The notes under the pieces were generated by a model that saw only the letters and a list, made by a program, of their open reading frames with translations, made no database searches and was not told where the DNA came from. This document shows, one piece after another, positions 1 through 6,772 of a DNA stretch of 8,447 bases. The stretch comes from Methanomethylovorans sp. PtaU1.Bin073 (GTDB lineage Archaea > Halobacteriota > Methanosarcinia > Methanosarcinales > Methanosarcinaceae). Where the stretch lies: contig MVQW01000151.1 in the NCBI GenBank assembly GCA_002067265.1, positions 1 through 8,447 on the forward strand. The letters are read 5' to 3'. The translations under genes and the position numbers were made by a program. Positions within the stretch are counted from its first letter, which is position 1. Each line of letters starts with the position of its first letter.

Positions 1-1
1 T

Positions 2-532
2 GGATTGCTTGCCAGAGGTAACTGGACAGACGTGGGTAGCCCGGCTGCTTACAGGCAAGCACAGCGCTGGATGCTTGCAGAACTTCCCGGAACTCTGATA
101 GAAGGGCGCTTTACTACCAAGGATGCCCGCATCAATGGACCCCTACACCTTGGCCATAATGTATCAGTAGGATCTAATTCAGCAATAGTGGGACCTATTG
201 TAATAGGTGAGAACACAGTGATTGGAGATAATGTACTTATAGGCCCCTACACAACTATTGGCTCCAATTGCAAAATAGACGATGACACAAGGATATTGTC
301 ATCCTACATATTTAATGATGTGAACATAGGAAAGAACACAAATGTGTCAGGCAGCATCATAGATAACCGCACAGTGGTCGGAAACAACTGCAGTTTAGAG
401 AATGGAACTGTTATTGGACCTGATGTGATAATAGGCGATGGGGCAACAGTACATTCTGACGTAAGGATATGGCCAAAGCAAATTATAAAAGAAGGGATCA
501 AGGTAAAGGAAAGTATTACCATTTGCCCTTAA
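2..532 (+). CDS. Sugar nucleotidyltransferase, C-terminal part (partial at left edge)
   Basis: Only the last ~176 residues are in the window; the frame is open to the left edge, so the start and the catalytic GT-A nucleotidyltransferase domain lie outside. The visible part opens with GNWTDVGSPAAYRQA, the W-x-DVG-x-P-x-x-Y signature that closes the catalytic domain of NDP-sugar pyrophosphorylases (glucose-1-phosphate thymidylyl-, mannose-1-phosphate guanylyl- and GlmU-like enzymes). About 110 residues of imperfect hexapeptide repeats follow (VGSNSAIVGPIVIGENTVIGD, then IGPYTTIG, VVGNNC, VIGPDVIIGDGATV), which form a left-handed parallel beta-helix. The last ~18 residues (WPKQIIKEGIKVKESITICP) cap it. 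Such enzymes make activated sugars (NTP + sugar-1-phosphate to NDP-sugar + PPi) in the cytoplasm. The next gene encodes a flippase-like membrane protein 34 bases downstream on the same strand, which fits surface glycan or glycolipid synthesis. The nucleotide and sugar cannot be told from the beta-helix alone. The leftmost TTG at position 5 is an internal Leu codon, not a start. Confidence 0.88.
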   Translation, partial: GLLARGNWTDVGSPAAYRQAQRWMLAELPGTLIEGRFTTKDARINGPLHLGHNVSVGSNSAIVGPIVIGENTVIGDNVLIGPYTTIGSNCKIDDDTRILSSYIFNDVNIGKNTNVSGSIIDNRTVVGNNCSLENGTVIGPDVIIGDGATVHSDVRIWPKQIIKEGIKVKESITICP

Positions 533-534
533 TA

Positions 535-541
535 TTTTTTT
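535..541 (+). terminator. T7 run between the nucleotidyltransferase and membrane-protein genes
   Basis: Seven consecutive T follow the stop codon of the first gene almost directly (stop 530-532). Oligo-T in the non-template strand is the main determinant of archaeal intrinsic termination, so this could end or partly attenuate transcription before the membrane-protein gene at 567. There is no convincing hairpin before it, and no clear TATA box between the genes, so read-through into the next gene is equally plausible. Confidence 0.3.
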
Positions 542-566
542 CATATTGCCTTCGAGCTGTGCGAAT

Positions 567-1607
567 ATGAACAAATTAAAAAAATGGATATTAATATCGC
601 TGCTCATCAGCTTTATATCAGGTGTTCTGGCAATAGCATTAACTTTTGATGCCAATACTTTTGATGCTATAATTCAGATCAAAAGTGAATACATTATTTT
701 AGCAGTGATGTTGCATATTTTATCGTTATTTCTACAAGGAATCCGGATCAAGTCTATGTGTGAAGCCTTGGGGTACAACATTAATCTCAAAGATGCTACA
801 GAGATCGTAACTTCAAGCATGTTCATAGCAGCTATCACCCCTGCAGCAGTAGCAGGGGAACCTTTACGTGTTCATTTACTAAATAGAAGGGCTATCCCCC
901 TTGGGAAGGCAACAGCTGTGATCCTTGGAGAAAGATTAATGGATGGACTCCTCATATTATCACTTGCCCCGATTGCTCTGTATGTGATGAGAGGAGTATT
1001 GGCCAGTAGTGGCGCAAATGCAAGCATCGATGCGGCCCTTATGATAGGCGAGATCGTTCTGCTATGCCTATTTTCACTATTGATATATGGACTTTGGAAC
1101 CCAAATCACACTCGCAAGGTCATGTATTTTCTTGCCAACCGTTTTACCCCCCTATTTGGGAAAAAAAAGGAAACAATGCTCCCTAAGGTCCTTGAACGCA
1201 TCGACACAGAACTTGAACACCTGCATGATAGCGTTGCAATATTTGTGAAAGAAGGAAAATACGGCATATTCGTAGGTATGATATGTACTATTTGTGTATG
1301 GGCACTGGACTTTTCGGTACTGCCGGTAATTCTCTTTGGATTGAACCAGCATTTTCAACCTCTTGTAGCCTATGCTTCTCAAGTGGTCCTCATGGTCATA
1401 ATGGTAGTATCCATTACACCAGGTGCAGGAGGAGTTGCCGAACTTGGTGCTTCGACACTATTCTCATTCTTTGTGGGCTCTTCATTACTTGGAATAGTTG
1501 TTGTGGCATGGAGAGCGATTACATTCTACATGAACCTTGCAGTAGGCGGATTTGTAAGCCTGAAAATAATCAAAGATACTGATTATATCAAACGACTTTT
1601 CAAATAA
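567..1607 (+). CDS. Lysylphosphatidylglycerol synthase TM-region/flippase-like integral membrane protein (AglD-like)
   Basis: A 346-residue polytopic membrane protein with about eight hydrophobic segments (near residues 7-27, 42-62, 83-97, 125-142, 157-177, 233-258, 268-285, 297-335) and a charged loop at 195-232. It shows the marks of the LPG_synthase_TM family (Pfam PF03706, UPF0104): ITPAAVAGEPLRVHLL at 90-105, ERLMDG at 122-127, TPGAGGVAE at 284-292 and WRAITFY at 315-321. Family members include the membrane half of MprF, which flips aminoacyl lipids, and the membrane part of haloarchaeal AglD, which acts in dolichol-linked N-glycosylation. This protein has only the membrane part, with no soluble synthase or glycosyltransferase domain, so a lipid or glycolipid transfer role is inferred. 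The ATG at 567 (MNKLKKWILI) was chosen over the in-frame TTG at 546, which adds a polar MPSSCAN extension directly behind a T-run and has no ribosome site. No strong ribosome site precedes 567 either. Probably co-transcribed with the nucleotidyltransferase gene. Confidence 0.87.
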   Translation: MNKLKKWILISLLISFISGVLAIALTFDANTFDAIIQIKSEYIILAVMLHILSLFLQGIRIKSMCEALGYNINLKDATEIVTSSMFIAAITPAAVAGEPLRVHLLNRRAIPLGKATAVILGERLMDGLLILSLAPIALYVMRGVLASSGANASIDAALMIGEIVLLCLFSLLIYGLWNPNHTRKVMYFLANRFTPLFGKKKETMLPKVLERIDTELEHLHDSVAIFVKEGKYGIFVGMICTICVWALDFSVLPVILFGLNQHFQPLVAYASQVVLMVIMVVSITPGAGGVAELGASTLFSFFVGSSLLGIVVVAWRAITFYMNLAVGGFVSLKIIKDTDYIKRLFK

Positions 1608-1612
1608 AAAAA
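1606..1612 (-). terminator. Oligo-T terminator of the radical SAM gene
   Basis: Seven A on the + strand read as T7 on the - strand, 7 bases beyond the stop codon (1620-1622) of the radical SAM gene. This is a good archaeal oligo-T termination signal. It overlaps the TAA stop (1605-1607) of the convergent membrane-protein gene, so transcripts from the two sides may overlap at their 3' ends. Confidence 0.5.
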
Positions 1613-1619
1613 CTTAAAC

Positions 1620-3299
1620 CTATAGTTGTATGTATTTAAGGATATCAGTACCCACACTTGTTTTACTGATTAGTTCCTGAGCGTCCATATAAGGCCTTTC
1701 CCTGAATATCTTCGCTGCCATTACCTTACCCAGACCAGGAACTCTTTGTAAAAGATCCAGTTCTGCGTTGTTAATATCAATTGGGTAGGGTATTGCAGTA
1801 ATAGAACGGAAACCATGATCAACTACAGTTACGTCCATGTACTGCCCAATTCCTAGATTTGAGGGAAGACCAATAAGTAAAGGATAAGAACCCATTTGGC
1901 GTCCGAAAGTTGTATTTCCGTCATTTACTTCCAGTAACACATTTCGAAGGATTGTCCCTGCAGGAACCAGTTTGCGCAGCATAGGAAGATCGATCTCCTT
2001 CCTCACTTTCTCCTTATAGCGCAGGAATTCTTTCTTATGCTTGGCAACTGCCGCATCATTCCCAAACATTGGAGTTCCCTCAAAAGCCATAACCTGTCTG
2101 ATATTGATTCGGCGAAGCAACAATCCAGAATCAAGTACCTTTTTCAGAAAATCATAATTGAGTCTGAAAGTTTCTTTTGTTTCCCCCATCAGCCCATGCA
2201 CAAAATTAAGACCTGGAAGAAGTTCAGGCATACCACTTGCCCCTCTTTTTGCTCCTATTTCATTAATAAGTCCTATAGCACTGAGCATCTCATCCGGTGA
2301 TACCTTAAGGCCATTTCTTCTTATCACTTCAGGATCAGCACTTTCCATACCCATGGCAGCTACATCCCCCGATGTGTTATATTTGACGATAGTACTCAGT
2401 ATCTGCCTGCTCTCCTCGGGGAAAGCAGCTATTGTTGCAGGATTTGCATTATCCATGTGCAATACCTGAAGATCAGGTGCTACCTGCCTTATTCCCATAT
2501 AAAGAGATTCAATTGCTTCGGGATTTGGAACAGGTAAGTCTCCCCCCTTATCGTTTGACTGGTAAGATAATAGATCAGGTTGTCTTCCAATGCGAAAATG
2601 CCGCGCGCCTTCTTGATACAGGGCCTGAACCTCCAGAATTATATCATCCACTGGCCGATGATCCGGCTTTCCATAGAAAGGCTCCGTACAGAAAGAACAA
2701 TGCTTTTTACGCCCACAACCCCTGTAAGTCTCAAGCTCGCACATCACATTTGGATAATCCGGATGCTGCCGGATAATGAAAGCTCCTTTAGTTCCCCATC
2801 TTCCGATCTCCTGAACTGACCTGAAACGTTCTATTACATTTGCAGGATCAGTTAACTTCCCATCCCTGATCAGATCATATACAAATGCCTCTACATCTGC
2901 CCTACAACAAAAGGCATTTCCCAACCCGGATAGAATAGATGCCTTTTTCCCACCTTCCGAACTAAAACCCAATCTTATAGGTCCGCCTATTACTACCTCG
3001 CCTGTTACAGTTCGGATAATACTATGCAATTCCTGTAAATTTATGGGTGTGGATCGAAGGTACTTCCCTGGCACGGTCATGCCAGCAACTATCACAACAA
3101 GATCTGCTTCCCTGATGATCTTTTCGTGATATTTGGGGTTGAGCCTTATGCTATCAATAGCCGAATAGAATATATCCTGCGTATGAATTCCCTGCTCTCT
3201 CATTGCTCCTGCAAGATACCTGATATAGGGAGAAATATAAGGAGGAACGCCAAAACAGGCTGGTTCATCCACATAACCATCAATAATAAGTGCTTTCAT
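1620..3299 (-). CDS. Radical SAM enzyme with C-terminal helix-hairpin-helix domain (COG1031-like)
   Basis: A 559-residue protein. Residues 1-~165 form an alpha/beta N-terminal domain that resembles the cobalamin-binding-like fold found before many radical SAM cores (strands such as MKALIIDGY and ADLVVIVAG; GEVVIGGP at 100-107). The radical SAM core starts at ~185, with the cluster Cys at 195, 201 and 204 (RGCGRKKHCSFCTEPFYG). The spacing is CX5CX2C rather than the usual CX3CX2C. Residues ~450-505 look like a small beta-barrel (TRAM-like) segment, and 511-559 hold a helix-hairpin-helix unit (LQRVPGLGKVMAAKIF), a non-specific nucleic-acid-binding motif. The domain order matches the uncharacterised archaeal family COG1031. 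A barrel plus HhH beside a radical SAM core suggests an RNA or DNA substrate, perhaps a modification enzyme, but the reaction is unknown. The ATG at 3299 is preceded by a GAGG ribosome site (3304-3307, reverse strand) 4 bases away. It is divergent from ilvD and seems to share its promoter region. Confidence 0.9.
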   Translation of the reverse strand: MKALIIDGYVDEPACFGVPPYISPYIRYLAGAMREQGIHTQDIFYSAIDSIRLNPKYHEKIIREADLVVIVAGMTVPGKYLRSTPINLQELHSIIRTVTGEVVIGGPIRLGFSSEGGKKASILSGLGNAFCCRADVEAFVYDLIRDGKLTDPANVIERFRSVQEIGRWGTKGAFIIRQHPDYPNVMCELETYRGCGRKKHCSFCTEPFYGKPDHRPVDDIILEVQALYQEGARHFRIGRQPDLLSYQSNDKGGDLPVPNPEAIESLYMGIRQVAPDLQVLHMDNANPATIAAFPEESRQILSTIVKYNTSGDVAAMGMESADPEVIRRNGLKVSPDEMLSAIGLINEIGAKRGASGMPELLPGLNFVHGLMGETKETFRLNYDFLKKVLDSGLLLRRINIRQVMAFEGTPMFGNDAAVAKHKKEFLRYKEKVRKEIDLPMLRKLVPAGTILRNVLLEVNDGNTTFGRQMGSYPLLIGLPSNLGIGQYMDVTVVDHGFRSITAIPYPIDINNAELDLLQRVPGLGKVMAAKIFRERPYMDAQELISKTSVGTDILKYIQL

Positions 3300-3345
3300 T
3301 ATTCCTCGGAAGATATTTATTGGGGATTTGCGCCCACATCAAAAT

Positions 3346-3394
3346 TATCATGCATAAACCTGGTTGCCTATTTATATATCTTGCACATAAACCT
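3346..3394. repeat. Two copies of a 16-18 base direct repeat around the divergent promoter
   Basis: TATCATGCATAAACCT at 3346-3361 recurs as TATCTTGCACATAAACCT at 3377-3394. Fifteen of sixteen positions agree, allowing a 2-base insertion in the second copy. The conserved CATAAACCT cores start 33 bases apart, about three helical turns. The second copy overlaps the end of the TATA element and lies before the expected ilvD start. The first copy lies in the equivalent place for the opposite promoter. Two like-oriented sites on one face of the helix look like an operator for a dimeric regulator; this is inference. Confidence 0.4.
3371..3378. promoter_or_regulatory. Probable bidirectional TATA box for ilvD (+) and the radical SAM gene (-)
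   Basis: TTTATATA matches the archaeal box A consensus on the + strand. Its complement, TATATAAA within GATATATAAATAGG, is an equally good box on the - strand. With the usual ~25-base offset, ilvD transcription would begin near 3400 (leader ~30 bases, with a GAGGT ribosome site at 3419-3423) and the radical SAM transcript near 3345 (leader ~45 bases). No other equally good TATA box lies in this 130-base intergenic region; ATAAATATCT at 3311-3320 (- strand) is too close to the start codon. Confidence 0.55.
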
Positions 3395-3429
3395 ACTCAC
3401 TTTGTAACCCAATACCATGAGGTTATCAT

Positions 3430-5091
3430 ATGAGAAGCGATAAGACCAAAAAAGGAATTGAACGTGCACCAAACCGTTCTCTGCTCAGGGCAACAGGCCT
3501 GACAGATGCCGAAATGGAAAGACCATTCATTGCAGTGGTCAACTCATGGACCGAACTGATACCAGGACACATTCATCTGGACAAGTTATCAGAAGCAGTA
3601 AAGGCCGGCATCAGAAGTGCAGGAGGAGTTCCTTTTGAGTTTCACACCATAGGTATCTGCGATGGGATAGCAATGGGTCACGAAGGAATGAAATATTCAC
3701 TTCCAAGCCGTGAAGCTATCGAAGATTCTATAGAACTTGTGCTCCAGGGACACCAGCTGGATGCAATGGTCATGATAACAGCATGTGACAAGATTACCCC
3801 TGGACATCTAATGGCTGCGGGAAGACTTGATATCCCCACCATTGTTGTGACCGGCGGTCCAATGATGCCAGGATTTGTAGATGACGAGTACAGAGACCTA
3901 ATATCTGTCTTTGAAGGAGTAGGAGCATGTCGCTCAGAGAAAATGGCTGATGATAAGCTCCAGCAACTTGAGGAATGTGCATGCTCTGGTGCAGGATCAT
4001 GTGCAGGAATGTATACAGCCAACACAATGGCATGCATGACCGAAGCCCTTGGCCTTAGCCTTCCAGGTTGTGCCACAGCACACGCCGTAGATGCGAAGAA
4101 GATACGTCTGGCCAAATCCTCAGGTGAGCGTATAGTAGCAATGGTCAAGGAAGGGCTCACTGCCCGCAAGATAATCACTATGGAAGCCTTTGAGAATGCT
4201 ATTATGGTGGATATGGCAATAGGAGGAAGCACAAATACCACACTGCATTTGCCTGCCATTGCACATGCTTTTGGAATTCAACTGACACTAGATTCTTTTG
4301 ATAAGCTTAGTCGGACTACACCACACATCACATCTCTGAAGCCCGGAGGCATAAACTACATGCTGGACTTTGACAGGGCAGGAGGGATACAGGCTATCAT
4401 GCAGAAGCTTAGACCAAAATTGCATCTTGACCAGATGACAGTTACAGGAAAAACTGTTGGTGAGAACCTGGATGGCTTTGTGGTCCTTAATCCAAAGATG
4501 AATGCACAGGTCATCAAGACACTTGACTCACCCTTCCATGAAGAGGGTGGAATTGCAGTACTTAAAGGAAGTCTTGCACCGGATGGTTCAGTGGTCAAAC
4601 AGGCTGCAGTCAGTCCAAAGATGCTAAAACACAGCGGTCCTGCAAAGGTCTTTGACAGTGAGGAGACGGCAATGTCAGCCATCATGGCTGGGAAAATAAA
4701 AGCTGGTGATGTAGTGGTAATTCGCTATGAGGGACCAAAGGGTGGCCCGGGAATGAGAGAAATGCTTTCCCCTACATCTGCAATCGCTGGAATGGGACTC
4801 CTAGAGTCAGTGGCCCTTGTCACTGATGGCAGATTTTCCGGTGGTACCCGTGGTCCATGTATTGGCCATGTATCTCCTGAAGCACAAGAGGGAGGGCCCA
4901 TAGGACTGGTGAAAGATGGAGATATCATTGAGATAGATATCCCTGCAAGAAAACTTGACCTCAAAGTATCCCAGGAAGAACTGGCAAAAAGAAAAGCTAT
5001 GTTCAAAGCTCCTGAGAAGAAAGTCACTGGCTACCTCGCAAGATACAGAAAACTTGTTAGCTCGGCCAGCAAAGGTGCTATTTTTGAATGA
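3430..5091 (+). CDS. ilvD: Dihydroxy-acid dehydratase
   Basis: A 553-residue, full-length member of the IlvD/Edd family. It dehydrates 2,3-dihydroxy-isovalerate and 2,3-dihydroxy-3-methylvalerate to the 2-oxo acids, the third common step of valine, leucine and isoleucine synthesis in the cytoplasm. Hallmarks: [14 protein letters not shown] at 38-51, [21 protein letters not shown] at 75-95, the cluster and metal segment CDKITPGH at 119-126 (Cys119; Lys121 is the usual carbamylated Lys), [16 protein letters not shown] at 185-200 (Cys191 cluster ligand), GGSTNTTLH at 265-273, and the catalytic stretch [20 protein letters not shown] at 465-484. Where [2Fe-2S] members have Pro-Cys-Asn, this protein has PGH (45-47), as in the E. 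coli enzyme, so an oxygen-sensitive [4Fe-4S]-type cluster is likely. That fits an anaerobe and is inference. The ATG at 3430 has a GAGGT site (3419-3423) 6 bases upstream. Monocistronic by layout: its own promoter, and a terminator behind it. Regulation may involve the direct repeats in the upstream promoter. Confidence 0.98.
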   Translation: MRSDKTKKGIERAPNRSLLRATGLTDAEMERPFIAVVNSWTELIPGHIHLDKLSEAVKAGIRSAGGVPFEFHTIGICDGIAMGHEGMKYSLPSREAIEDSIELVLQGHQLDAMVMITACDKITPGHLMAAGRLDIPTIVVTGGPMMPGFVDDEYRDLISVFEGVGACRSEKMADDKLQQLEECACSGAGSCAGMYTANTMACMTEALGLSLPGCATAHAVDAKKIRLAKSSGERIVAMVKEGLTARKIITMEAFENAIMVDMAIGGSTNTTLHLPAIAHAFGIQLTLDSFDKLSRTTPHITSLKPGGINYMLDFDRAGGIQAIMQKLRPKLHLDQMTVTGKTVGENLDGFVVLNPKMNAQVIKTLDSPFHEEGGIAVLKGSLAPDGSVVKQAAVSPKMLKHSGPAKVFDSEETAMSAIMAGKIKAGDVVVIRYEGPKGGPGMREMLSPTSAIAGMGLLESVALVTDGRFSGGTRGPCIGHVSPEAQEGGPIGLVKDGDIIEIDIPARKLDLKVSQEELAKRKAMFKAPEKKVTGYLARYRKLVSSASKGAIFE

Positions 5092-5092
5092 T

Positions 5093-5127
5093 GTGCGGGA
5101 TTTAACCTGCACTACAATCTATTTTTT
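5093..5127 (+). terminator. Hairpin plus T-run terminator of ilvD
   Basis: Directly after the ilvD stop, GTGCGGG (5093-5099) pairs with CCTGCAC (5106-5112): seven pairs including one G-T wobble, with a 6-base loop. A run of six T follows at 5122-5127. Either element is suitable for ending ilvD transcription. The 9-base gap between stem and T-run is longer than in a bacterial intrinsic terminator, but archaeal RNA polymerase depends mainly on the T-run. Confidence 0.55.
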
Positions 5128-5168
5128 ATTCCTTGTAATATTGTACATTCGAATTCTCATATGAATAT

Positions 5169-5212
5169 AAAAAATCACTACTGTGCCAAGTGTTCCATAC
5201 GACAGGCCTGGC
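5169..5212 (-). terminator. Possible terminator of the UbiA gene
   Basis: On the - strand beyond the UbiA stop, a weak stem (5207-5212 with 5185-5190: six pairs including one wobble, long loop) is followed by T6 (A6 on the + strand at 5169-5174). The stem is marginal; the T-run is the better evidence. Together with the ilvD terminator this accounts for the 137 bases between these two convergent genes. Confidence 0.35.
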
Positions 5213-5228
5213 TTTTAATTATCTATTT

Positions 5229-6110
5229 TCAAGCTTCAAGAAGCCTCATCGATATAAAAACCAGCAGCCCAAGTGTTGCACCCAAATAAATCCAGCGGAT
5301 ATATTTTCTTCCTAAATCCTCATTTCCTGGGTCCTTATTATCATTAGATTCCAATAATCTCAAAGATGAATAAGCAATAGAAGCATCCATTATTGCGATT
5401 GGAACCAAATAAATGACATGTAACCACCGTAGTATAAAAGGAATAGATGTCAGCAGAACAACAAAAAAGAAAATGTAACAGCTAGTTTGGATAGCAACTT
5501 GTTTTCCATATTTTATTGCCAGTGAATTAGAATTGATAAGAAGATCGCCTTGTACATCCATTGCATCAGCGGCAATTTCTTCTCCCAGATCTATTAATGC
5601 GGCAATCAAGCCAAAAAGCCAGACAAGATTATTAAAGGGCAATCCGACAGATACACCACCATAAATAAAGGTCATCCCAACAGAAAAACTAACCATTAAA
5701 TTTCCAGGCAACCCGCTCTTTTTATATGTTCTGTTATAGAGAAATCCAACAATCAATAAAATAACAGAGACTAATAACACTATAACACTAATCAAATAAC
5801 TCAGGATGATACCACATAGCATGAGAATTATAGATAGCAACAAAGCTTCTGATGGAGTAACAGCATTTGAAGGGATTGGCCGATGAGGTGCATTGAGTTT
5901 ATCCGTCTCAACATCAAAATAGTCATTTAATACCAATATTGAAGCTGAAATAAGAAATACTGAAAAAAAACCAAATGTGGTTTCTGAAAAGGATGCAAAT
6001 CTTCCCAATGCTAAAATTTGCCCCATTACTACGCATACTCCGGCAGAGAATGGAAGTTCAAATCTTAGCAACCTTAGGAGCCCTTGTAGTTTTATGTGAC
6101 TACGGTACAT
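5229..6110 (-). CDS. UbiA-family prenyltransferase (archaeal ether-lipid or methanophenazine type)
   Basis: A 293-residue integral membrane protein with about eight or nine hydrophobic segments. It carries both Asp-rich motifs that bind the Mg-diphosphate of the prenyl donor: NDYFDVETD at 62-70, followed by KLNAPHRPIPS, and DAMDVQGD at 182-189, preceded by DLGEEIAA. UbiA enzymes move a prenyl chain onto an acceptor within the membrane. In archaea the main candidates are digeranylgeranylglyceryl phosphate synthase (second ether bond of membrane lipids) and the prenylation step of the quinone-like carrier methanophenazine. The GEEIAADAMD sequence differs from the REIxKDIED pattern I associate with typical DGGGP synthases, so a paralogue is possible. 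The ATG at 6110 (MYRSHIKLQG) was chosen over the in-frame ATG at 6158. The latter has no ribosome site and lies upstream of the likely TATA box at 6130-6137; it would add 16 polar residues. This gene and the signalling cassette to its right are visibly more AT-rich than ilvD. Confidence 0.88.
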   Translation of the reverse strand: MYRSHIKLQGLLRLLRFELPFSAGVCVVMGQILALGRFASFSETTFGFFSVFLISASILVLNDYFDVETDKLNAPHRPIPSNAVTPSEALLLSIILMLCGIILSYLISVIVLLVSVILLIVGFLYNRTYKKSGLPGNLMVSFSVGMTFIYGGVSVGLPFNNLVWLFGLIAALIDLGEEIAADAMDVQGDLLINSNSLAIKYGKQVAIQTSCYIFFFVVLLTSIPFILRWLHVIYLVPIAIMDASIAYSSLRLLESNDNKDPGNEDLGRKYIRWIYLGATLGLLVFISMRLLEA

Positions 6111-6129
6111 ATATTTAGCTCTTTTTTGA

Positions 6130-6137
6130 TTTATATA
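6130..6137 (-). promoter_or_regulatory. Putative TATA box of the UbiA gene
   Basis: TATATAAA on the - strand (within GCATATATAAATC), centred ~24 bases before the ATG at 6110. With normal archaeal spacing the transcript would begin at or within a few bases of that ATG, giving a leaderless or nearly leaderless mRNA. A second AT-rich block, TTTTAAATTA at about 6143-6152, could act as an alternative box with a short leader. Confidence 0.4.
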
Positions 6138-6283
6138 TGCTAATTTAAAAATTAACATTAAAGATGGAGTGCCCTGTTATAAATTACTATCTATAGAGAT
6201 CTCTTAAAAATAATCGGAGTTATGATTTACATTATGCAGTACCATAAACGCCAAGTCGAGAAGCACGATAAGTAGACACAATA

Positions 6284-6293
6284 AATATATAAA
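6284..6293 (+). promoter_or_regulatory. TATA box of the Hpt/response-regulator operon
   Basis: AATATATAAA is a good archaeal box A, about 100 bases before the Hpt start codon. Transcription would begin near 6312-6318, giving a leader of ~70 bases that includes the hairpin at 6325-6343 and the ribosome site AAGGAAG at 6374-6380. The rest of the intergenic stretch (6159-6283) holds only a 10-base perfect palindrome, AGAGATCTCT (6195-6204), and no credible gene. Confidence 0.5.
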
Positions 6294-6324
6294 TGGACGA
6301 ATATATGAATGTATAACTAAGAAT

Positions 6325-6347
6325 AGATACATGTGAAGTATCTTTTT
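6325..6347 (+). promoter_or_regulatory. Leader hairpin followed by T5: attenuator-like element or operator
   Basis: AGATAC (6325-6330) and GTATCT (6338-6343) form a perfect 6-pair stem with the 7-base loop ATGTGAA. The right arm runs straight into five T (6343-6347). After a T-T mismatch, pairing can continue for two or three more pairs (6321-6323 with 6345-6347). It lies ~10 bases after the predicted transcription start and ~40 bases before the Hpt ATG. It could stop some transcripts early, or be an operator for a dimeric protein. Which is not decidable from the sequence. Confidence 0.4.
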
Positions 6348-6387
6348 GCTTTCCAGTCATCAAAACGGTCGATAAGGAAGATAAGAG

Positions 6388-6771
6388 ATGGAAAAAACAC
6401 AAATTGAAGAAGCAGCTTTGATTTTGGAGAGACCTCCAGAGCCTTTGATATTCGACAAAAAAGGCCTTTTAGAGCGAACCATGAATGATGAGAAGCTTGC
6501 TAAGGACCTGATAGCAATTTTTCTTATAGAAATGTCAGAATGCCTGAAAGAGTTAAGTATGTACATGGAAAGAAGGGATTTTAACAATATCAGTTATTAT
6601 GCACATAAAATCAAAGGAGCTTCAGCCAATATTGGTGGTATGGCTCTGAGCAGCTCTGCTGCAAAAATGGAGAAGGCTGCGATAGAATGTGAATACAATA
6701 AGATTGCTACTATTATGCCAGATATTGAAAAGCAGTTCTATGTCTTAACTAATCACATAAAAGAGGTATGA
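6388..6771 (+). CDS. Stand-alone Hpt (histidine phosphotransfer) domain protein
   Basis: A 127-residue soluble protein that is essentially one Hpt four-helix-bundle domain. After a ~20-residue lead comes the family's typical opening, IFDKKGLLERTMNDEKLAKDLIAIFL (21-46), then the phosphorylation motif YAHKIKGASANIGG (71-84) with phospho-accepting His73 and the conserved K-x-x-x-x-N-x-G pattern, and a closing helix. Hpt proteins shuttle phosphoryl groups between receiver domains or from a hybrid kinase to a regulator. ATG 6388 has a clear AAGGAAG site (6374-6380) 7 bases upstream. The stop at 6769-6771 lies one base before the start of the response regulator, so the two are translationally coupled and probably work as partners. 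No kinase lies in the window, so the phosphate source must be encoded elsewhere. Confidence 0.93.
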   Translation: MEKTQIEEAALILERPPEPLIFDKKGLLERTMNDEKLAKDLIAIFLIEMSECLKELSMYMERRDFNNISYYAHKIKGASANIGGMALSSSAAKMEKAAIECEYNKIATIMPDIEKQFYVLTNHIKEV

Positions 6772-6772
6772 A

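Noticed and set aside
546..566. TTG start at 546 for the membrane protein
   Set aside because: The added MPSSCAN is polar, the region upstream is a T-run with no ribosome site, and ATG 567 starts with a typical basic residue cluster before the first membrane segment.
2158..2776. Open frames on the + strand within the radical SAM gene
   Set aside because: They lie opposite the conserved core of the radical SAM protein, with no ribosome sites or recognisable motifs.
3678..4259. Long open frame on the - strand inside ilvD
   Set aside because: It is a shadow of the strongly conserved ilvD coding strand; the translation has no domain-like features and no promoter or ribosome site.
6108..6139. 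Inverted repeat CATATAT / ATATATG around the UbiA start
   Set aside because: It is made of the start codon and the TATA box in AT-rich sequence; 7 bases of alternating AT pair easily by chance.
6222..6275. A 17-codon reading frame (ATG 6222 to TAG 6273-6275) with GGAG close upstream
   Set aside because: The GGAG is only 2 bases from the first ATG and 14 from the second, the frame ends before the operon's TATA box, and the peptide has no recognisable features.
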